From: Clonostachys chloroleuca
Lineage: Eukaryota > Ascomycota > Sordariomycetes > Hypocreales > Bionectriaceae
Assembly: GCA_037952775.1 (NCBI GenBank)
Contig: JBANAY010000003.1
Coordinates: 6,262,001 to 6,326,000 of the forward strand
Length of the DNA: 64,000 nucleotides
Direction: 5' to 3'
Shown here: positions 33,799-44,658 of the stretch, in pieces
Layout: the number at the start of each line of letters is the position of its first letter
Position numbering within the stretch: position 1 is the first letter of the stretch
Notes under the pieces: generated by a model
The model's input: the letters and a program-made list of their open reading frames with translations, nothing else
Database searches by the model: none
Told to the model about the DNA's origin: nothing
Translations under genes and position numbers: made by a program

Positions 33799-35199
33799 TC
33801 ACGCCGTCGGTCTCTTTTCTGTTGTTTTTCCCGTCCTTTTCTCACTTCGCTTAGAGATGTCGATGCAAGCGAAGATAAACAGAAAAAAGTAGATAAGCCA
33901 GATCGTAGCCGTCAACGCAGCAAGGGCCACTGCGGATGGCCGTTGACCGTCCCATTCTCCCTGGCACACACCCCACCAAAAATTCGTAAATATTGTTCTG
34001 TCGAACGGTGCATAGCAATAATTATCGGTGGCCTTAATGTATGTTGTCAAGAAATACAAAACGACGACACTAGCTAGCCAAAGAACTAGGCAGACGGCGA
34101 CATGGCCAGCTGGATGGATTCCTTTGGAAGCAGCCCCGCGGCGGGGCTTTTCCGTGTATTCGTAGACAATTCGAACGGCCAACTCGCCGATACCCAATAT
34201 GAGAGCGACTCCAGGCTATTCAAAGGATGTTAGACACCAATTGTTGAGAGCTTGTGGAGAGGGAGGGCTTACAACTGGGCATGAAATTGCTACCAAGTCT
34301 CCATGATAGCGCTTATGGGGAATGAAGGTAAAACTCAAGATTAAAGAGGCAAGAGAAACCAGCATTCCTATCACGTGGAGGGCCAATTTGAAATAGACCC
34401 AGCTACTTCCATCTGAAAATGAGGGCCCATCATCGGCCGGAGCTTTAGCTGGGCTTGGATGCCAGGACGTGCCCCACTCATCGTGGTCTTGGTCATGGCG
34501 TTGGAAGCTCTTGTAAGGGGGTCCTCCCGAGGCAGTCTCTCGTTTCTTTCTCCCAGGTTGCTGGTCAGGCACGAGAGATACTAGAGGAGTGCCGAAACTC
34601 TGATCTCTGGCGTTAAGCCCCGGCTTAGGTCGAGGCAGGGCACCGTCCCCATCGTTACCATATTCATTGTAACTTTGATATACCGGGCCGTGAGCCTTCG
34701 ACATTCTCGTCTTGCTCTGATTCGGTTTTCTAGGCTTGTAAGGCTTTCTTTTAGAATCCCGTGGCACCGTGTGACGCTTATAATTCGAGGGCCCGCCTTT
34801 TTTATTTCCATATTCACTGTAGCTGTGGTATGTTGGGCCGTGGGAACGAGTGTTTTCCCTTGTGCTGTCAATGGCGTCTTGCTGCTGGAAAGTTGCATCG
34901 GATGTTGGAGAAGAGACTGGTGATGGCTCCTGCACGGCTGGCTCGAGCTGGGTTGAAGGGCCGCCTGCTTCGTCGCCATATTTGTCAAAATTCCGGTGGA
35001 CTGAAGTATGAAAGCTGTTTCCATGCTTTACAATTTCGCCCGGCAGATCAATTTCGTGTGCCAATGGAGAGGCTGAGCCTGTATCCTGGGTATTCTGGCT
35101 GCCTTTCGGCATGGCCCTAGACGAGGCCTCGGCTTCGTCATTGCCATATTCATATGAGCTCGCGTGGATTGCTGCATGAGAATTAGACCCTCCACTCAT
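33799..35199 (-). CDS. Four-TM protein with a disordered N-terminus of repeated YxxYGN motifs
   Basis: Two exons, 35199-34275 region ending at 34273 and 34215-33799, joined across a 57-base intron (GTAAGC, CTAAC, AATAG), give 447 aa. The first ~260 residues are polar and disordered with five copies of a short motif: HASSYEYGND, VHRNFDKYGDEAGGPS, HGPTYHSYSEYGNKKGGPSN, HGPVYQSYNEYGND and GGPPYKSFQRHDQD, spaced 30-45 residues apart. The C-terminal part has four hydrophobic segments: FKLALHVIGMLVSLASLILS, VALILGIGELAVRIVY, VAVCLVLWLASVVVLYFLTT and VALAALTATIWLIYFFLFIF, a layout like MARVEL-type proteins, though no motif proves this. I do not recognise the family. The repeats could be binding or assembly motifs exposed to the cytosol. 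The neighbour is a convergent CorA-like protein. Confidence 0.7.
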
Positions 35200-35285
35200 A
35201 TTTGAACTGTCTTATATGGGCGCACGAGCCGAGTAGGAGGCGGGATTATATTATAATGAGACCAAGCTCTTGGTCATTTGTCGCT

Positions 35286-35522
35286 TTATTCAGGTTGCAG
35301 CTGGTTTACAGGAAATATAAGGGTGAGGACGTAGCAAAGGGCTGATATCGTCATGACGAGAATCACGAGAACAAAAGTCATCCAAGGGAAAAGGGAGAAA
35401 AGACCACGTAGCAATATCAGAACGCTAAAGCTCCGGTAGCTTGCATATCCAACGTAACCAAAGTCCCATCCATTAGACCTTTGCACGCGAACAAGGGCGC
35501 GGGTGCCTATTTCAGGGCTCAT
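35286..35522 (-). CDS. Possible small membrane protein
   Basis: A 78-aa frame from the ATG at 35522 (MSPEIGTRALVRVQRSNGWD) has a strongly hydrophobic second half (LFSLFPWMTFVLVILVMTIS). It lies 87 bases upstream of the four-TM gene on the same strand. No family is recognised and no intron signals point to a larger gene, so it may be a tiny gene, a gene fragment or chance. Confidence 0.3.
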   Translation of the reverse strand: MSPEIGTRALVRVQRSNGWDFGYVGYASYRSFSVLILLRGLFSLFPWMTFVLVILVMTISALCYVLTLIFPVNQLQPE

Positions 35523-37296
35523 ATATATTGCACAAATACTGAATGCGTGTTATTGCCATGCCAAGAGTATTGATGAATCAGAAAAAACACCTGAGGACCA
35601 GGGTATCATGATCACACCTGCTTATTTAGCTTGTCTAGCACGCTACAGGGCATGGAATAGGTACTTTCGCACTCGGTTCTGCACAAATTTGAAATATTTT
35701 GGCTATGTTGGCAGTATTTGGTACGATATTTGTGGAGGTTTTTGGTTTTTGAGAAATGACCACTTCTTACCCATTAACAAACGCAATTAATTTTTTCAAG
35801 TGCACACGAATCAGAGGTAACCAGCTATCCAGTCACTTCGAAAGGATATGCGTTGATTGCAGACCGAAAGAGCAGGAATGTCGAGAAAGAGATCGTATTC
35901 TATTTGAGGAGACAGGAGATCGGACACACCCAACTTGGAAGTGACCGGTCACGACCAATACCCTGGCCCATGCAAGTGAAGTCAAGAACTAGGTGATTGT
36001 TACATATATAGATGCTGAGACTCGGATATAAATACTGGAAGATTAGTCCTCAAGTAGGCTTAACTACTCCAGATCCATCACGTCCTCTCTGCTACATCAA
36101 TCAATTGAAAGAAAGTCAGACTCAGCTTTCTGTGTTTCATGATCTCCCTATAAAAATAGCCAGATACAACGTTCTTCCGTATTCACACGTATATGTGAGA
36201 AGCCGTTATTTCTGCCTTGTTGGGGCTTTTTTGTTCTTGGCGTGGCTTTTTTATCCGCAACTTGCCCAAAAATCAGCCCTCCTTATATACGAGCCAATCG
36301 TAACCCTACCTTTCTCTAGACGAGCTGAGTGCAGTGATGAACCCCAGTGACTTTATTACTCTCATATTTGGTAAAATAAAAGCAGCAAAAGACGGAAAAG
36401 GAGACGAACCCCGACAATTGTGTCTACATTAAGCATCACAGTAACGCCAACATTAAACGACCCCAGCAGAGCAATGGCTTCTATGACAGGCAAAATAGCC
36501 ACGGCCACTCAGCCAGTAAGAGATATAACCATAATCTAACAGCAATTATCTTAAGCTAACATGTCAAATTTGTTTATTTCATCCAGGCCCCATATCAATC
36601 AATGGAGATAAAGACATCAGATCAACGGCAACTCCATCTCCGTGGTGGCAACGAAGAAAATGACAGATACGGACAGCAGAGAAGCCAAGACATGAAGGAA
36701 TGTGTAAGCGTAGCCTCATAATAGTCAGATGCCCAAAAACTGACGGTTGCCTCAGTGCTGTTGTTCCTGCGTTGAGAGCACATTTTGTTGTGCCCAAGCA
36801 ACAGCTTGCTGCACAGCTTGCTCCAGCTAATTAGCAAGTAGGTGATAGCAGCTTGTAATTGAAGGCAGGAAGATGGATCGGCCATGCTATCTCTTAATCC
36901 GTCTCGTGTTCCTTTCAATTACCGGAAGGCGATGTTCTTCAGGGTTTGTACATGCTTGGCTCTTCAACAGTCATCAAAGGCTGCTACCAAAGCTTTTCCA
37001 CCTTGAATATACCAAATGGATCAATTAGAACAATTGCCAAGCACTCCTCTGCTTATGGTGCTGAAAATTCACGTGCCATGGGCTGTATTGAGCCACCCTA
37101 TCATGAAAGAGCGCAAGTATTCACTCGTGCGGCTGAGTGGCTGCATAAGCAAACCCCGCTCGCTCTGTTGCACAAGGCTTCAACAGTAGCTCTTCATTCA
37201 TTCGGTCATTCAAGTATATTACTTTACCAGGATACCGTCTCGATATATAGTAACTCAATCGAAAGCTATAGCCTGTTCAATACGAAAGAAGGCAAG
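35523..37296. other. Intergenic region upstream of the HET gene
   Basis: About 1.4 to 1.8 kb, A/T-rich. No independent gene is seen. The frame of the HET gene is open upstream to 36946 with an ATG at 36952, so the true start may be earlier than the one chosen. Short A/T-rich words are frequent near 36360-36560. Confidence 0.4.
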
Positions 37297-39198
37297 ATGT
37301 CATTAGCAGATTTTCCAGATCGGGAGTCACCAAACCAGATCGAACTAATTGACCCAACAGGCCATGATTACTCACCCCTAGATCCGGGTAGCTCAGAGTT
37401 CAGGCTCTTGAAGTTGATGCCTGGCCTCGGAGACGAAGAAGTTCGGTGTATACTCATACATTCATCGCTAGATGATAATCCATCATATGAGGCACTGTCT
37501 TACCTCTGGGGAGATCAACAGAATCGGACGCAAATCTTGTTAGGAGAAGTCCGATTCAGCGTGACATCCAACCTCCAAGCTGCTTTACGTCGCCTTCGTG
37601 AGCCCAGGCGATCACGAACGCTTTGGGTCGACGCATTGTGCATCAATCAATCTGACAATGATGAAAAGACAATTCAGGTACAAAGGATGACCAGGATTTA
37701 CTCTCAAGCATCCGGTGTCATTGCGTGGACTGGCGATTCTACCGATAACAGTGACGAGGCTGTGAACATTATCAAAACCCTAGGGAGGCTTCTGACGCAT
37801 GCCGACTTGGACGAGATATGCCAGATTGAAGGAGAGAACCTGCTGGGCCGTCTTGACAGGGTAGGGTTCCGCACGACGGAAATGCCATGGGACGCTCTCT
37901 GGGCGTTCTTCGAGCGGCCATACTGGAGCCGAGTATGGGTGATCCAAGAACTAGCCGTTCGAGGAATAGAAACATGGCCCTGTACATTCTACTGCGGGGC
38001 CTCAAGATTCGATATGAGAGAATATGCACTTACTTGTGGTGTGCTGGTTCAGCTATTCTTGGAGTCGGGGAAGATGATTGACTTTGCTACAGGCGAGATG
38101 CCAGAACCATTAGGTTCCTTGTTTCGCCGAAACAGCGGCCACCCTCCAGGAGTCAACATGCTACAGGTGATATCAGCTTTCAATAGGGCCATCACGAGAG
38201 CTGATCCGCCTAAGATACAGTTCCTGCTTTATGTTACCAGAAATTACCAGGCTACAGATGAACGAGACAAGCTCTACGCATTGTTGGGCTTGGCACGGAA
38301 TGAGGACCAAATCTTCCTCCCCGATTACTCAAGACCGCTTCGCAGAACAATGATGGAGTTTGTCAAATTCTTAGTTGAGCGAGACAAGGACTTGAGATAT
38401 CTTGAGATCAACATGAACAGAAGAGCCACTTGCTCATCTGTCCCCAGCTGGACATTTGAAGTTCACAGCCAACACCACGCTCTCGACATGTGGGGGGTCA
38501 TGATGTTCGACGACCAGACCTGGCAGGCATCGAAAGGAGTGGATACGGACGTGCAATTCGATATGGAAACGGAATCAATGATTGCCACGGGGGTTTCAAT
38601 AGGCAATATTGGATTTGTCATCGGGCCGATGCGAGACCTAGAAAAGCTCCCTCCGGGCAGCAACCCAGCCAACTTTAGGCAGCTAGTCGAGGACCTAGGG
38701 CAGGGTGAATTTGTGAGCAGCCTAATGGAATATACATCGAGCCTATACGGAGATGCATTCGAGACCTTCTGGCGAACACTTATCCTTGACCTGGATTCAG
38801 ACACACCCTTTGGAGTTAGCATCTCTCCTGCGCGTGACGAGGTCGGTGCGAGGGGCCGGGTATTCCTCAGAAAGGAAGCGCTGCCCGCGGGATTTCTACC
38901 CGATATTCCCTTCCATATCAGATACAAGGAATATACAAGGCCGTTCTATGAAAAAGCAGGAAGAGCTCTGAGCAATCGCACGTTTTTCACGACTGAGAAT
39001 GGGTTTTCCGGCGTTGGGCCGTACGACACCCAACCTGGAGACGTGGCTGTTGTGCTCTACGGCTCACAACGATGCACAGTCCTGCGGCCGGATGGGGATT
39101 TCTACCGCATCGTAGGTGACGCATATGTGTACGGAGCAATGAGGGGAGAAATGGTACAAGGTCTGGATGTTGATGAGAGGGTCTATGTGCTCCGATAA
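37297..39198 (+). CDS. HET domain protein (heterokaryon incompatibility)
   Basis: Single-exon gene of 633 aa from the ATG at 37297 (MSLADFPDRESPNQ). The HET domain is intact: FRLLKLMPG (about 35-43), YEALSYLWGD (64-73), LQAALRRLR, LWVDALCINQSD (109-120) and QVQRMTRIYSQASGVIAW, then RPYWSRVWVIQELAV. The C-terminal part has the usual ATDERDKLYALLGLA and GVGPYDTQPGDVAVVLYG plus FYRIVGDAYVYGAMRGE. HET proteins act in the cytosol in programmed cell death after fusion of unlike strains; the HET domain is thought to be a TIR-like executioner. The frame is open upstream to 36946 and could add about 115 residues, but that part has no family signature. A second HET gene, decayed, lies 6 kb downstream. 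Confidence 0.9.
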   Translation: MSLADFPDRESPNQIELIDPTGHDYSPLDPGSSEFRLLKLMPGLGDEEVRCILIHSSLDDNPSYEALSYLWGDQQNRTQILLGEVRFSVTSNLQAALRRLREPRRSRTLWVDALCINQSDNDEKTIQVQRMTRIYSQASGVIAWTGDSTDNSDEAVNIIKTLGRLLTHADLDEICQIEGENLLGRLDRVGFRTTEMPWDALWAFFERPYWSRVWVIQELAVRGIETWPCTFYCGASRFDMREYALTCGVLVQLFLESGKMIDFATGEMPEPLGSLFRRNSGHPPGVNMLQVISAFNRAITRADPPKIQFLLYVTRNYQATDERDKLYALLGLARNEDQIFLPDYSRPLRRTMMEFVKFLVERDKDLRYLEINMNRRATCSSVPSWTFEVHSQHHALDMWGVMMFDDQTWQASKGVDTDVQFDMETESMIATGVSIGNIGFVIGPMRDLEKLPPGSNPANFRQLVEDLGQGEFVSSLMEYTSSLYGDAFETFWRTLILDLDSDTPFGVSISPARDEVGARGRVFLRKEALPAGFLPDIPFHIRYKEYTRPFYEKAGRALSNRTFFTTENGFSGVGPYDTQPGDVAVVLYGSQRCTVLRPDGDFYRIVGDAYVYGAMRGEMVQGLDVDERVYVLR

Positions 39199-40048
39199 GG
39201 ATCAACGATACCAAGAATAAGATGCTACCCTAAATCCCTGCTCACCCCGCCGACAACCCGTCAAGCGAGAATAAGCAGCAATAAGACCAGATGCTAAGGT
39301 TCCCGACTTACATGTCATAATGAGCAGTCATGAGGGTCAGATTCGGGTCCTTTTCCATCGAGATTTAATGCAGTGCAGCCCAACTCAGCAAGGTGGCCAT
39401 GAGGATTCGAGTCGTGGCAGCTATTGACGCACGAAATGCAAAAAATGGCGGATGCAGCCCGAATAAGCAGCTGCTAAGCTGACTAATCACCGCCGTTTTG
39501 AGGCAAGTTCGGCACGTGATCACCCTCGCTGATGCCTAAGCCGAGGCGTGTCGCGTGAAATACTGCGCACTCGCAGCCAGCCTCTGAGTCACAAGCTGCT
39601 GAAACTCGCGGTTCGCAGGCGGCGCAGGTGCATCCCTACGCGAAAAGGGATTTCCCTGCTATCGGCGGACACTGATTGGGGTGCGAGCCCAATGGGCAGA
39701 AGCGCGCTGCCCGATGCCTGCTCAGCGCACAGCTTCCAGTGGGCCTCAGGGCAGACCGCTCCTCTGCGCGGGCCAATCACGGCGCGGGTCGCCTGGTCCC
39801 GCCCGTGGTGCGCCGTCACGATTGGCAACTGGATCGTCGGGGAAACTCCACCGCCAACCCACTGTTGAACAGTTGTACAACTCCCCCGGCATGCATTGGA
39901 CCATGGCGTTAATCCAGAAGAATGTTTTGCCATTCTCTCGACCCTCCTCCTCCTCTTTTTTCCCAATTCCCGCTTACGCTAAGAGAGATGCTGCCAGCCC
40001 GTCTGGAAGCGTCCCCGTCCCCATCGCCTTCACCATTCCTCGCCTGCC
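39199..40048. other. Intergenic region and promoter of the CxxC-repeat protein gene
   Basis: About 850 bases, the second half noticeably G/C-rich. Frames on both strands here have no family signature and overlap each other. A pyrimidine-rich block (ccctcctcctcctctttttt) at 39942-39961 fits a promoter or leader close to the ATG at 40049. Confidence 0.45.
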
Positions 40049-42726
40049 ATGGAACAGCTCTTCAACCTCTTCACCGACCTGAGCTCCAAGGAGGCCAAGC
40101 CGCGCGGTGAGGTCCGCGCTTCCCCTCGCCAGCCAGAACCCGATTCTGGAGAGCTCAGAGAGCCCAGGGAGTCCAGAGAGCCTAGAGATCCTAGAGAATC
40201 TAGAGAGCCTAGAGAATCTAGGGATCCAAGGGATCCAAGGGACCCATTCCGGGATCCAAGATATGCGGACAGCACTGTCAGCTTCCTGGACAACGCCACC
40301 CTCCGGGACAACGCCACCTTCCGGGACAATGCGAGCTTCCGGGACAACGCCAGCATTCGGGACAACGCCAGTATTCGGGACAATGCCAGCATTCGAGACA
40401 ATGCCAGCATTCGAGACAATGCCAGCATTCGAGACAATGCCAGCATTCGAGACAACGCCAGCATAAGGGACGTCCAAGGAACCTGGAGAGAGGGAACCAC
40501 CTCTGGCCGAAGACCCAGGAGCACCCGGGAGCGCAGTAGGGGCGCCAGAGACTCGAGCAGAGATGCTAGAGATCGCAGCCGAGATGCCAGGGACACGACC
40601 TCCGATTCCAGGGATGGCGCCAGAGATTCTAGGGACGCCACCAGAGATTCCAGGGATGCCACTACGGATTATAGGGACGCCGAAAGGGAGGTCCGGGACT
40701 TCGATAGGGATTCCAGGGAATTCAAGGACCCCCGTGAGACCAGAGACTATCCGGAACCTCTAGAGACTCGAGAGAGGAGAGGGTCCAGAGAGTCGCGAGT
40801 CCAAAGAGACCGCAGGGAACACAGGGAGCCTAGGGAAGCCCGAGAACCCAGAGAAGTCCGAGAACATAGGGACTATCGAGAACCTAGGGAACACAGAGAA
40901 CCCAGGGAAGCTAGGGAGCCCAGAGAGCCCAGAGAACCTCGAGAGAGGAGAGCATCCAGGGAATCGAGGGAGCAACCAGAACCTAGAGAGCACAGGCAGT
41001 CCAGGGTACCTAGGGAGACCCGAGAGAGGAGAGCGTCCCGAGAATCAAGGGAGTATCCAGAACTCAGGGAGTCTAGGGAGTCCAGGGTGCTAAGAGAGCC
41101 CAGAGAGGCCAGAGAGCCTCGAGAAAGGAGAGAGAGGAGAGCATCCACCAGAGAATCGAGCGAGCAGCCAGAACCCACAACGTCGCAAGACACCAAAGAA
41201 GCCCAATACAACAATGATTCGAAAGATTCCGACATCTACGAAGCCACCGAGCTCGGCCCACCGCCCTACCAAGAGATCGCCGAAGCCCATGCGCCACCGC
41301 CTGTTCACGACATCAGCAATGACGGTCTCCCGGCCACCCACCCTTCCGGCATCTCACCGACAGAGCGCTGCGTCAAGGATGCCATCTCTGTGCCCATAGA
41401 CTGGGTCATCCACCCCTCGGCACCGCATTTTGTGATATGTGGCCGGTGCTACGTCGATCGCATATACGAGACCCAGCAGTGGCGCCGCGACTTCATCAAG
41501 TACAGACCCAGCACCGGCTTGTCGCTCAGGTGCCATCTCGGCGCCATCCCACACATGGACAAGCGCTGGAGCAAAGTGCACACTGCCGATGAGTTTCTCT
41601 CCTTCTTGAAAATCATGCAGCGTAAGAAGGTCCCCCAATACTGTCCTGGTGATGCCTTCCCCACTTCTGGTGTGAGTTGGTTCTCTACGCAGTCCATCCC
41701 AGGCATGAGAATATGCCAGGAATGCCGCCAGAAGCATTTCGGTGGCACTCGCTTCTCCAAATACTGGTCACATGATGACACCCCTGGCCCCTCCATTTGC
41801 CACGGGGCATTCCATTACACTCAGCGTATGGTGGATGCACTTTTTGAGAATGATGACTGGGACCATTTCGCGGAGCTGATGCAGATTCGTATCCGATTTG
41901 CCGGCTGCTCCCAGCAGCGGAAGAATGCCAACGGTGATGATGCCGATGGTGGCTGGTGGTACAAGTATACCAAGAGTCTGACCAGAGATCTGTATATTTG
42001 TGAAGCCTGCTACTTCGATCATGTCTATAAAACAGACAGGGAAGGCTCTTTTACATTGGGTGACAGGCTGCCAGTCAAGCCGCAGTGCATGGCCAGTCTC
42101 AAGGGTAACCAGACCTCGGAGACTGCAGACATCGAATACAACCGCGCTGAGATCATGCGTCTCGTCCACGGAACAGACAGGCGTTGCTACGCCCAAGGTA
42201 CCGTGGGACTCAAGTGGTACACCACCCCGAACAACCCCCGTGGCTATGGCGTCTGTGAAGGATGCTTCATAGGCAAGATCAAGCCCTTGGGTGGTGAAAA
42301 GTACTACAAGGTGAAGAATGATGTCGGGAAGAAGTCATCGTTTGCCTGCTGGATGAACGCTTACCACCCCTTCTTTCGGCGCCATGAAAAGCTGCTGACA
42401 GAGGGGCTGATACTGGGAGACCTGAGCCGCCTCGAGAGTACCATCATGCGGTTTAGCAGATTGCCAGGTTGCCAGCAGGGCGGCATGGGTCAGGGCAAGA
42501 GCAAGCGCTGGTGGGGGTGGAGGTCGCTGCGCATTTGCGCGGCATGTGTCAAGGGGGGCTTTTGGCAGAAACGCCGGCCGGGAAGAAATTTGAACTGCAC
42601 GGAGAGAAGGACCCGTACCATCGTTTCTGTGATCTGTATTCCATGCAGCTCAGGGACCGGTTCCATCATGACGATGTGAACTCGCTGTTAGAGTTTGCCA
42701 GGAGGAGGCAGGAGATGCTTCTTTGA
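40049..42726 (+). CDS. Large Arg/Glu-repeat protein with five C-W-CxxC modules (frameshift near end)
   Basis: The start is the ATG at 40049 (MEQLFNLFTDLSSKEAKPRG). Residues ~30-370 are low-complexity: REPRE and RESRD dipeptide repeats, ten copies of DNA(S/T)(I/F/L)R and long runs of REPREAREPRE. The C-terminal half (~430-870) has five modules, each a Cys, then Trp about 10-20 residues on, then a CxxC: ICGRCYVDRIY, ICQECRQKHF, ICEACYFDHVY, VCEGCFIGKI and ICAACVKGGF. These look like repeated zinc-binding units; extra single Cys separate them. The frame opened at 40049 ends at 42679 with an unlikely tail, while KKFELHGEKDPYHRFCDLYS and SLLEFARRRQEMLL continue in another frame to 42726. One G missing from the run at 42553-42558 would join them, giving about 890 aa. 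I do not recognise a named family; nuclear or nucleic-acid-binding roles are only inference. Confidence 0.75.
40140..41160 (+). repeat. Purine-rich low-complexity Arg-Glu/Arg-Asp coding repeats
   Basis: Degenerate 6- to 12-base units such as agagagcccagg and gatgccagggac run through this stretch. The plus strand is strongly enriched in A and G. The units encode Arg-Glu-Pro and Arg-Asp dipeptide arrays of the overlapping gene. Confidence 0.75.
40289..40468 (+). repeat. 18-bp tandem repeat, ten copies
   Basis: Ten consecutive 18-base units (consensus gacaatgccagcattcga) encode DNASIR-type hexapeptides. The first three copies are diverged (DNATLR, DNATFR, DNASFR) and the last seven encode the same hexapeptide with only silent differences, so the array probably varies in copy number. 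Confidence 0.9.
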
Positions 42727-44118
42727 GGTTGATTTTCCTTTCCAACTCAGAAGTTGCCTTTCCTATTTCCATATCTTGGCCTGTATATATTATCAATTTG
42801 GACGAATACATGGATCTGGTTTAGACTTTGAAATACAAACATCCAAGGCTTTGGATATTCCCCCTTCTTTCCACATCTTCTAGCTCACAACACGTCTGGA
42901 ATGTCGCCTTCTCGTTTCTTAAGGAAGATACATTTGTTGTGCGGAGATGCCGGGCTCTGGCATCTTCCATTGCTGTTTAACTTTAAACTCAAATTCTCTT
43001 ACGTCAAAGGAAGATACTAGACAATAGTTATCTGTTGGGCGGTGAATTCCGATATTAAAATTGCTAGATAGGTAGTTCACGATACAACGGGATGCGTAGC
43101 TTCGTATGGCCAAGAATTTGCGACTAGTGAAGCATGTGTTTCAGTATGAAACTTGTGTAATAACCATGTATTACTTTTTCATCCGCTCAGCAGAGCCCCA
43201 GGCATTTCGATCAAGGGAGCTATTGCCCTCCTATCTAGGCTATCATTTGAGACTATTAAGGCAATGAGGAAGAATAGATTAAGGCCAATAGGACCTGGTT
43301 CTAGGGTAGTGAGCAGGGCTGAGGCGCTGGCGTAGTTCGCGTTCTTATTTCAATGGGTCTGATTCAGCCGTCTGGGGCTTCCGTCAATAGACTGGCTGAC
43401 AAAGCGGCCTAGCTGGCTATATGATTGGAGAGTGAAGAATACGAGGTTTTAGGGGGTCAGCTCTGATGATCGGTGCCTAGTCACTCTCCACATGCACATG
43501 CGATGCGGAAAAGCCCATCAAGATTTGATCTTCCTTCACACTGCTCCGCTGGCACATGGTCAATTGTGATTGATCTGTTGTCGAGGCCCGCAGCGGGAAT
43601 CGTTGAAGTATATGATCGATCACAGACAGGGACGGACAGCTCGATCCCGCTACTACTGGTGGTAGTTTGAGCTGGGGAAGAGCTCCTGATTCTCCTTTCA
43701 GAGTGCGAAGGGGGCTATATTTAGGGGACAGGCTAAGCCGCTTCTGGGTGACATCAACATCACAATGACGCTCGTAAAAGTTGGAGCTGGTAATCTTGGC
43801 CGGAACGTGGGCCGTGGTGCTCGTCTTGGCCAGTAGGAACGGCGGAACCTGGTACTGTAATCAAACCAAATCTCGCGTTCGGAGCACTGGTGCCATTGGC
43901 CGTGTGGGTGGTCTGTTGGCCGTGCTCGTTTTGCTCCCGGTTGGAAGAGTTTTGCGTCGGTTCAGCTTTCTTCTTCTTCCTCTCCCCAGCCCATCCCCCA
44001 AGCAAGCCCTTCTCTCGCTCGTCCATTCGTTCATCGACACTCGCTCGCTCGTTATCCCAGACGCGTCTCGATCCCAATCAGCCACTCAGTCGACCAGCCA
44101 AGCGATCATCCTTCCAAA
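42727..44118. other. Intergenic region, about 1.4 kb
   Basis: No intact gene. 43165-43336 holds a 50-codon frame with coding look (GISIKGAIALLSRLSFETIK, then RLRPIGPGSRVVSRAEALA and a stop) that may be the tail of a decayed gene, unrecognised. The last ~150 bases are a C/T-rich leader of the next gene. Confidence 0.4.
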
Positions 44119-44658
44119 ATGTCTTCCACTGTCTCCGCTACCACCAGCAGCAGCTCTGCTGCTCCCACCAGCCAGTGCGCCGCCGTCCTCTACAGCATCC
44201 CCGGCGAGAACAACGACATCGTCTGCGGCGTCCCCTACCAGCAGGAGTACATTGGCTTCATGGAGGACTGCTGTAAGGGTGCCGACGTCGTCAGCTACTA
44301 CAACAACTGCGGCCTCTCCTGCCTCATCGTCGACCAGACCGTCGGCGACTTCAAGAACTGCATGAACAAGGTCCATAAGGTCCCCGACCAGTTTCCCTTC
44401 TGCAGCGGCAACAGCACCGACGACAGCAGGAAGGCTACCGGCACCAAGATCGATCTCCCCGCCTCCCTCACGGCCTCCGTCATTGGCGACAGCTCCTCGA
44501 CCTCTGCGACCGGAACAAAGACCGCCTCCTCTGCCACCGGCTCCAGCACCTCCGGCAGCAGCAGCAGCAACGACAAGGGCGCTGCCGCCAGCTTCGGCGT
44601 CAGCAAGATGGCCGTCGCGGTCGGCGCCCTGGTCATCGGCACCTTCATTGTTGCTTAA
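44119..44658 (+). CDS. Cys-containing Ser/Thr-rich surface protein with C-terminal hydrophobic tail
   Basis: Single-exon gene of 179 aa starting MSSTVSATTSSSSAAPTSQC. There is no classic signal peptide at this ATG: the head is Ser/Thr-rich. The middle (20-100) has eight or so Cys in a compact domain (CAAVLYS, IVCGVPYQQEY, DCCKGADVVSYYNNCGLSC, NCMNKV, PFCSGN). A Ser/Thr/Gly-rich stalk follows, then a hydrophobic end (KMAVAVGALVIGTFIVA) which could be a tail anchor or GPI signal. Codon third positions are strongly C-biased, suggesting high expression. I do not recognise a named family. It could be a tail-anchored or wall-linked protein; an unannotated upstream exon carrying a signal peptide cannot be excluded. 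Confidence 0.75.
   Translation: MSSTVSATTSSSSAAPTSQCAAVLYSIPGENNDIVCGVPYQQEYIGFMEDCCKGADVVSYYNNCGLSCLIVDQTVGDFKNCMNKVHKVPDQFPFCSGNSTDDSRKATGTKIDLPASLTASVIGDSSSTSATGTKTASSATGSSTSGSSSSNDKGAAASFGVSKMAVAVGALVIGTFIVA

Noticed and set aside
40030..41341. Minus-strand frames of 120-210 aa over the Arg-Glu repeat region
   Set aside because: They are Leu/Ser-rich mirror images of the purine-rich repeats; the plus frame continues into conserved Cys modules.
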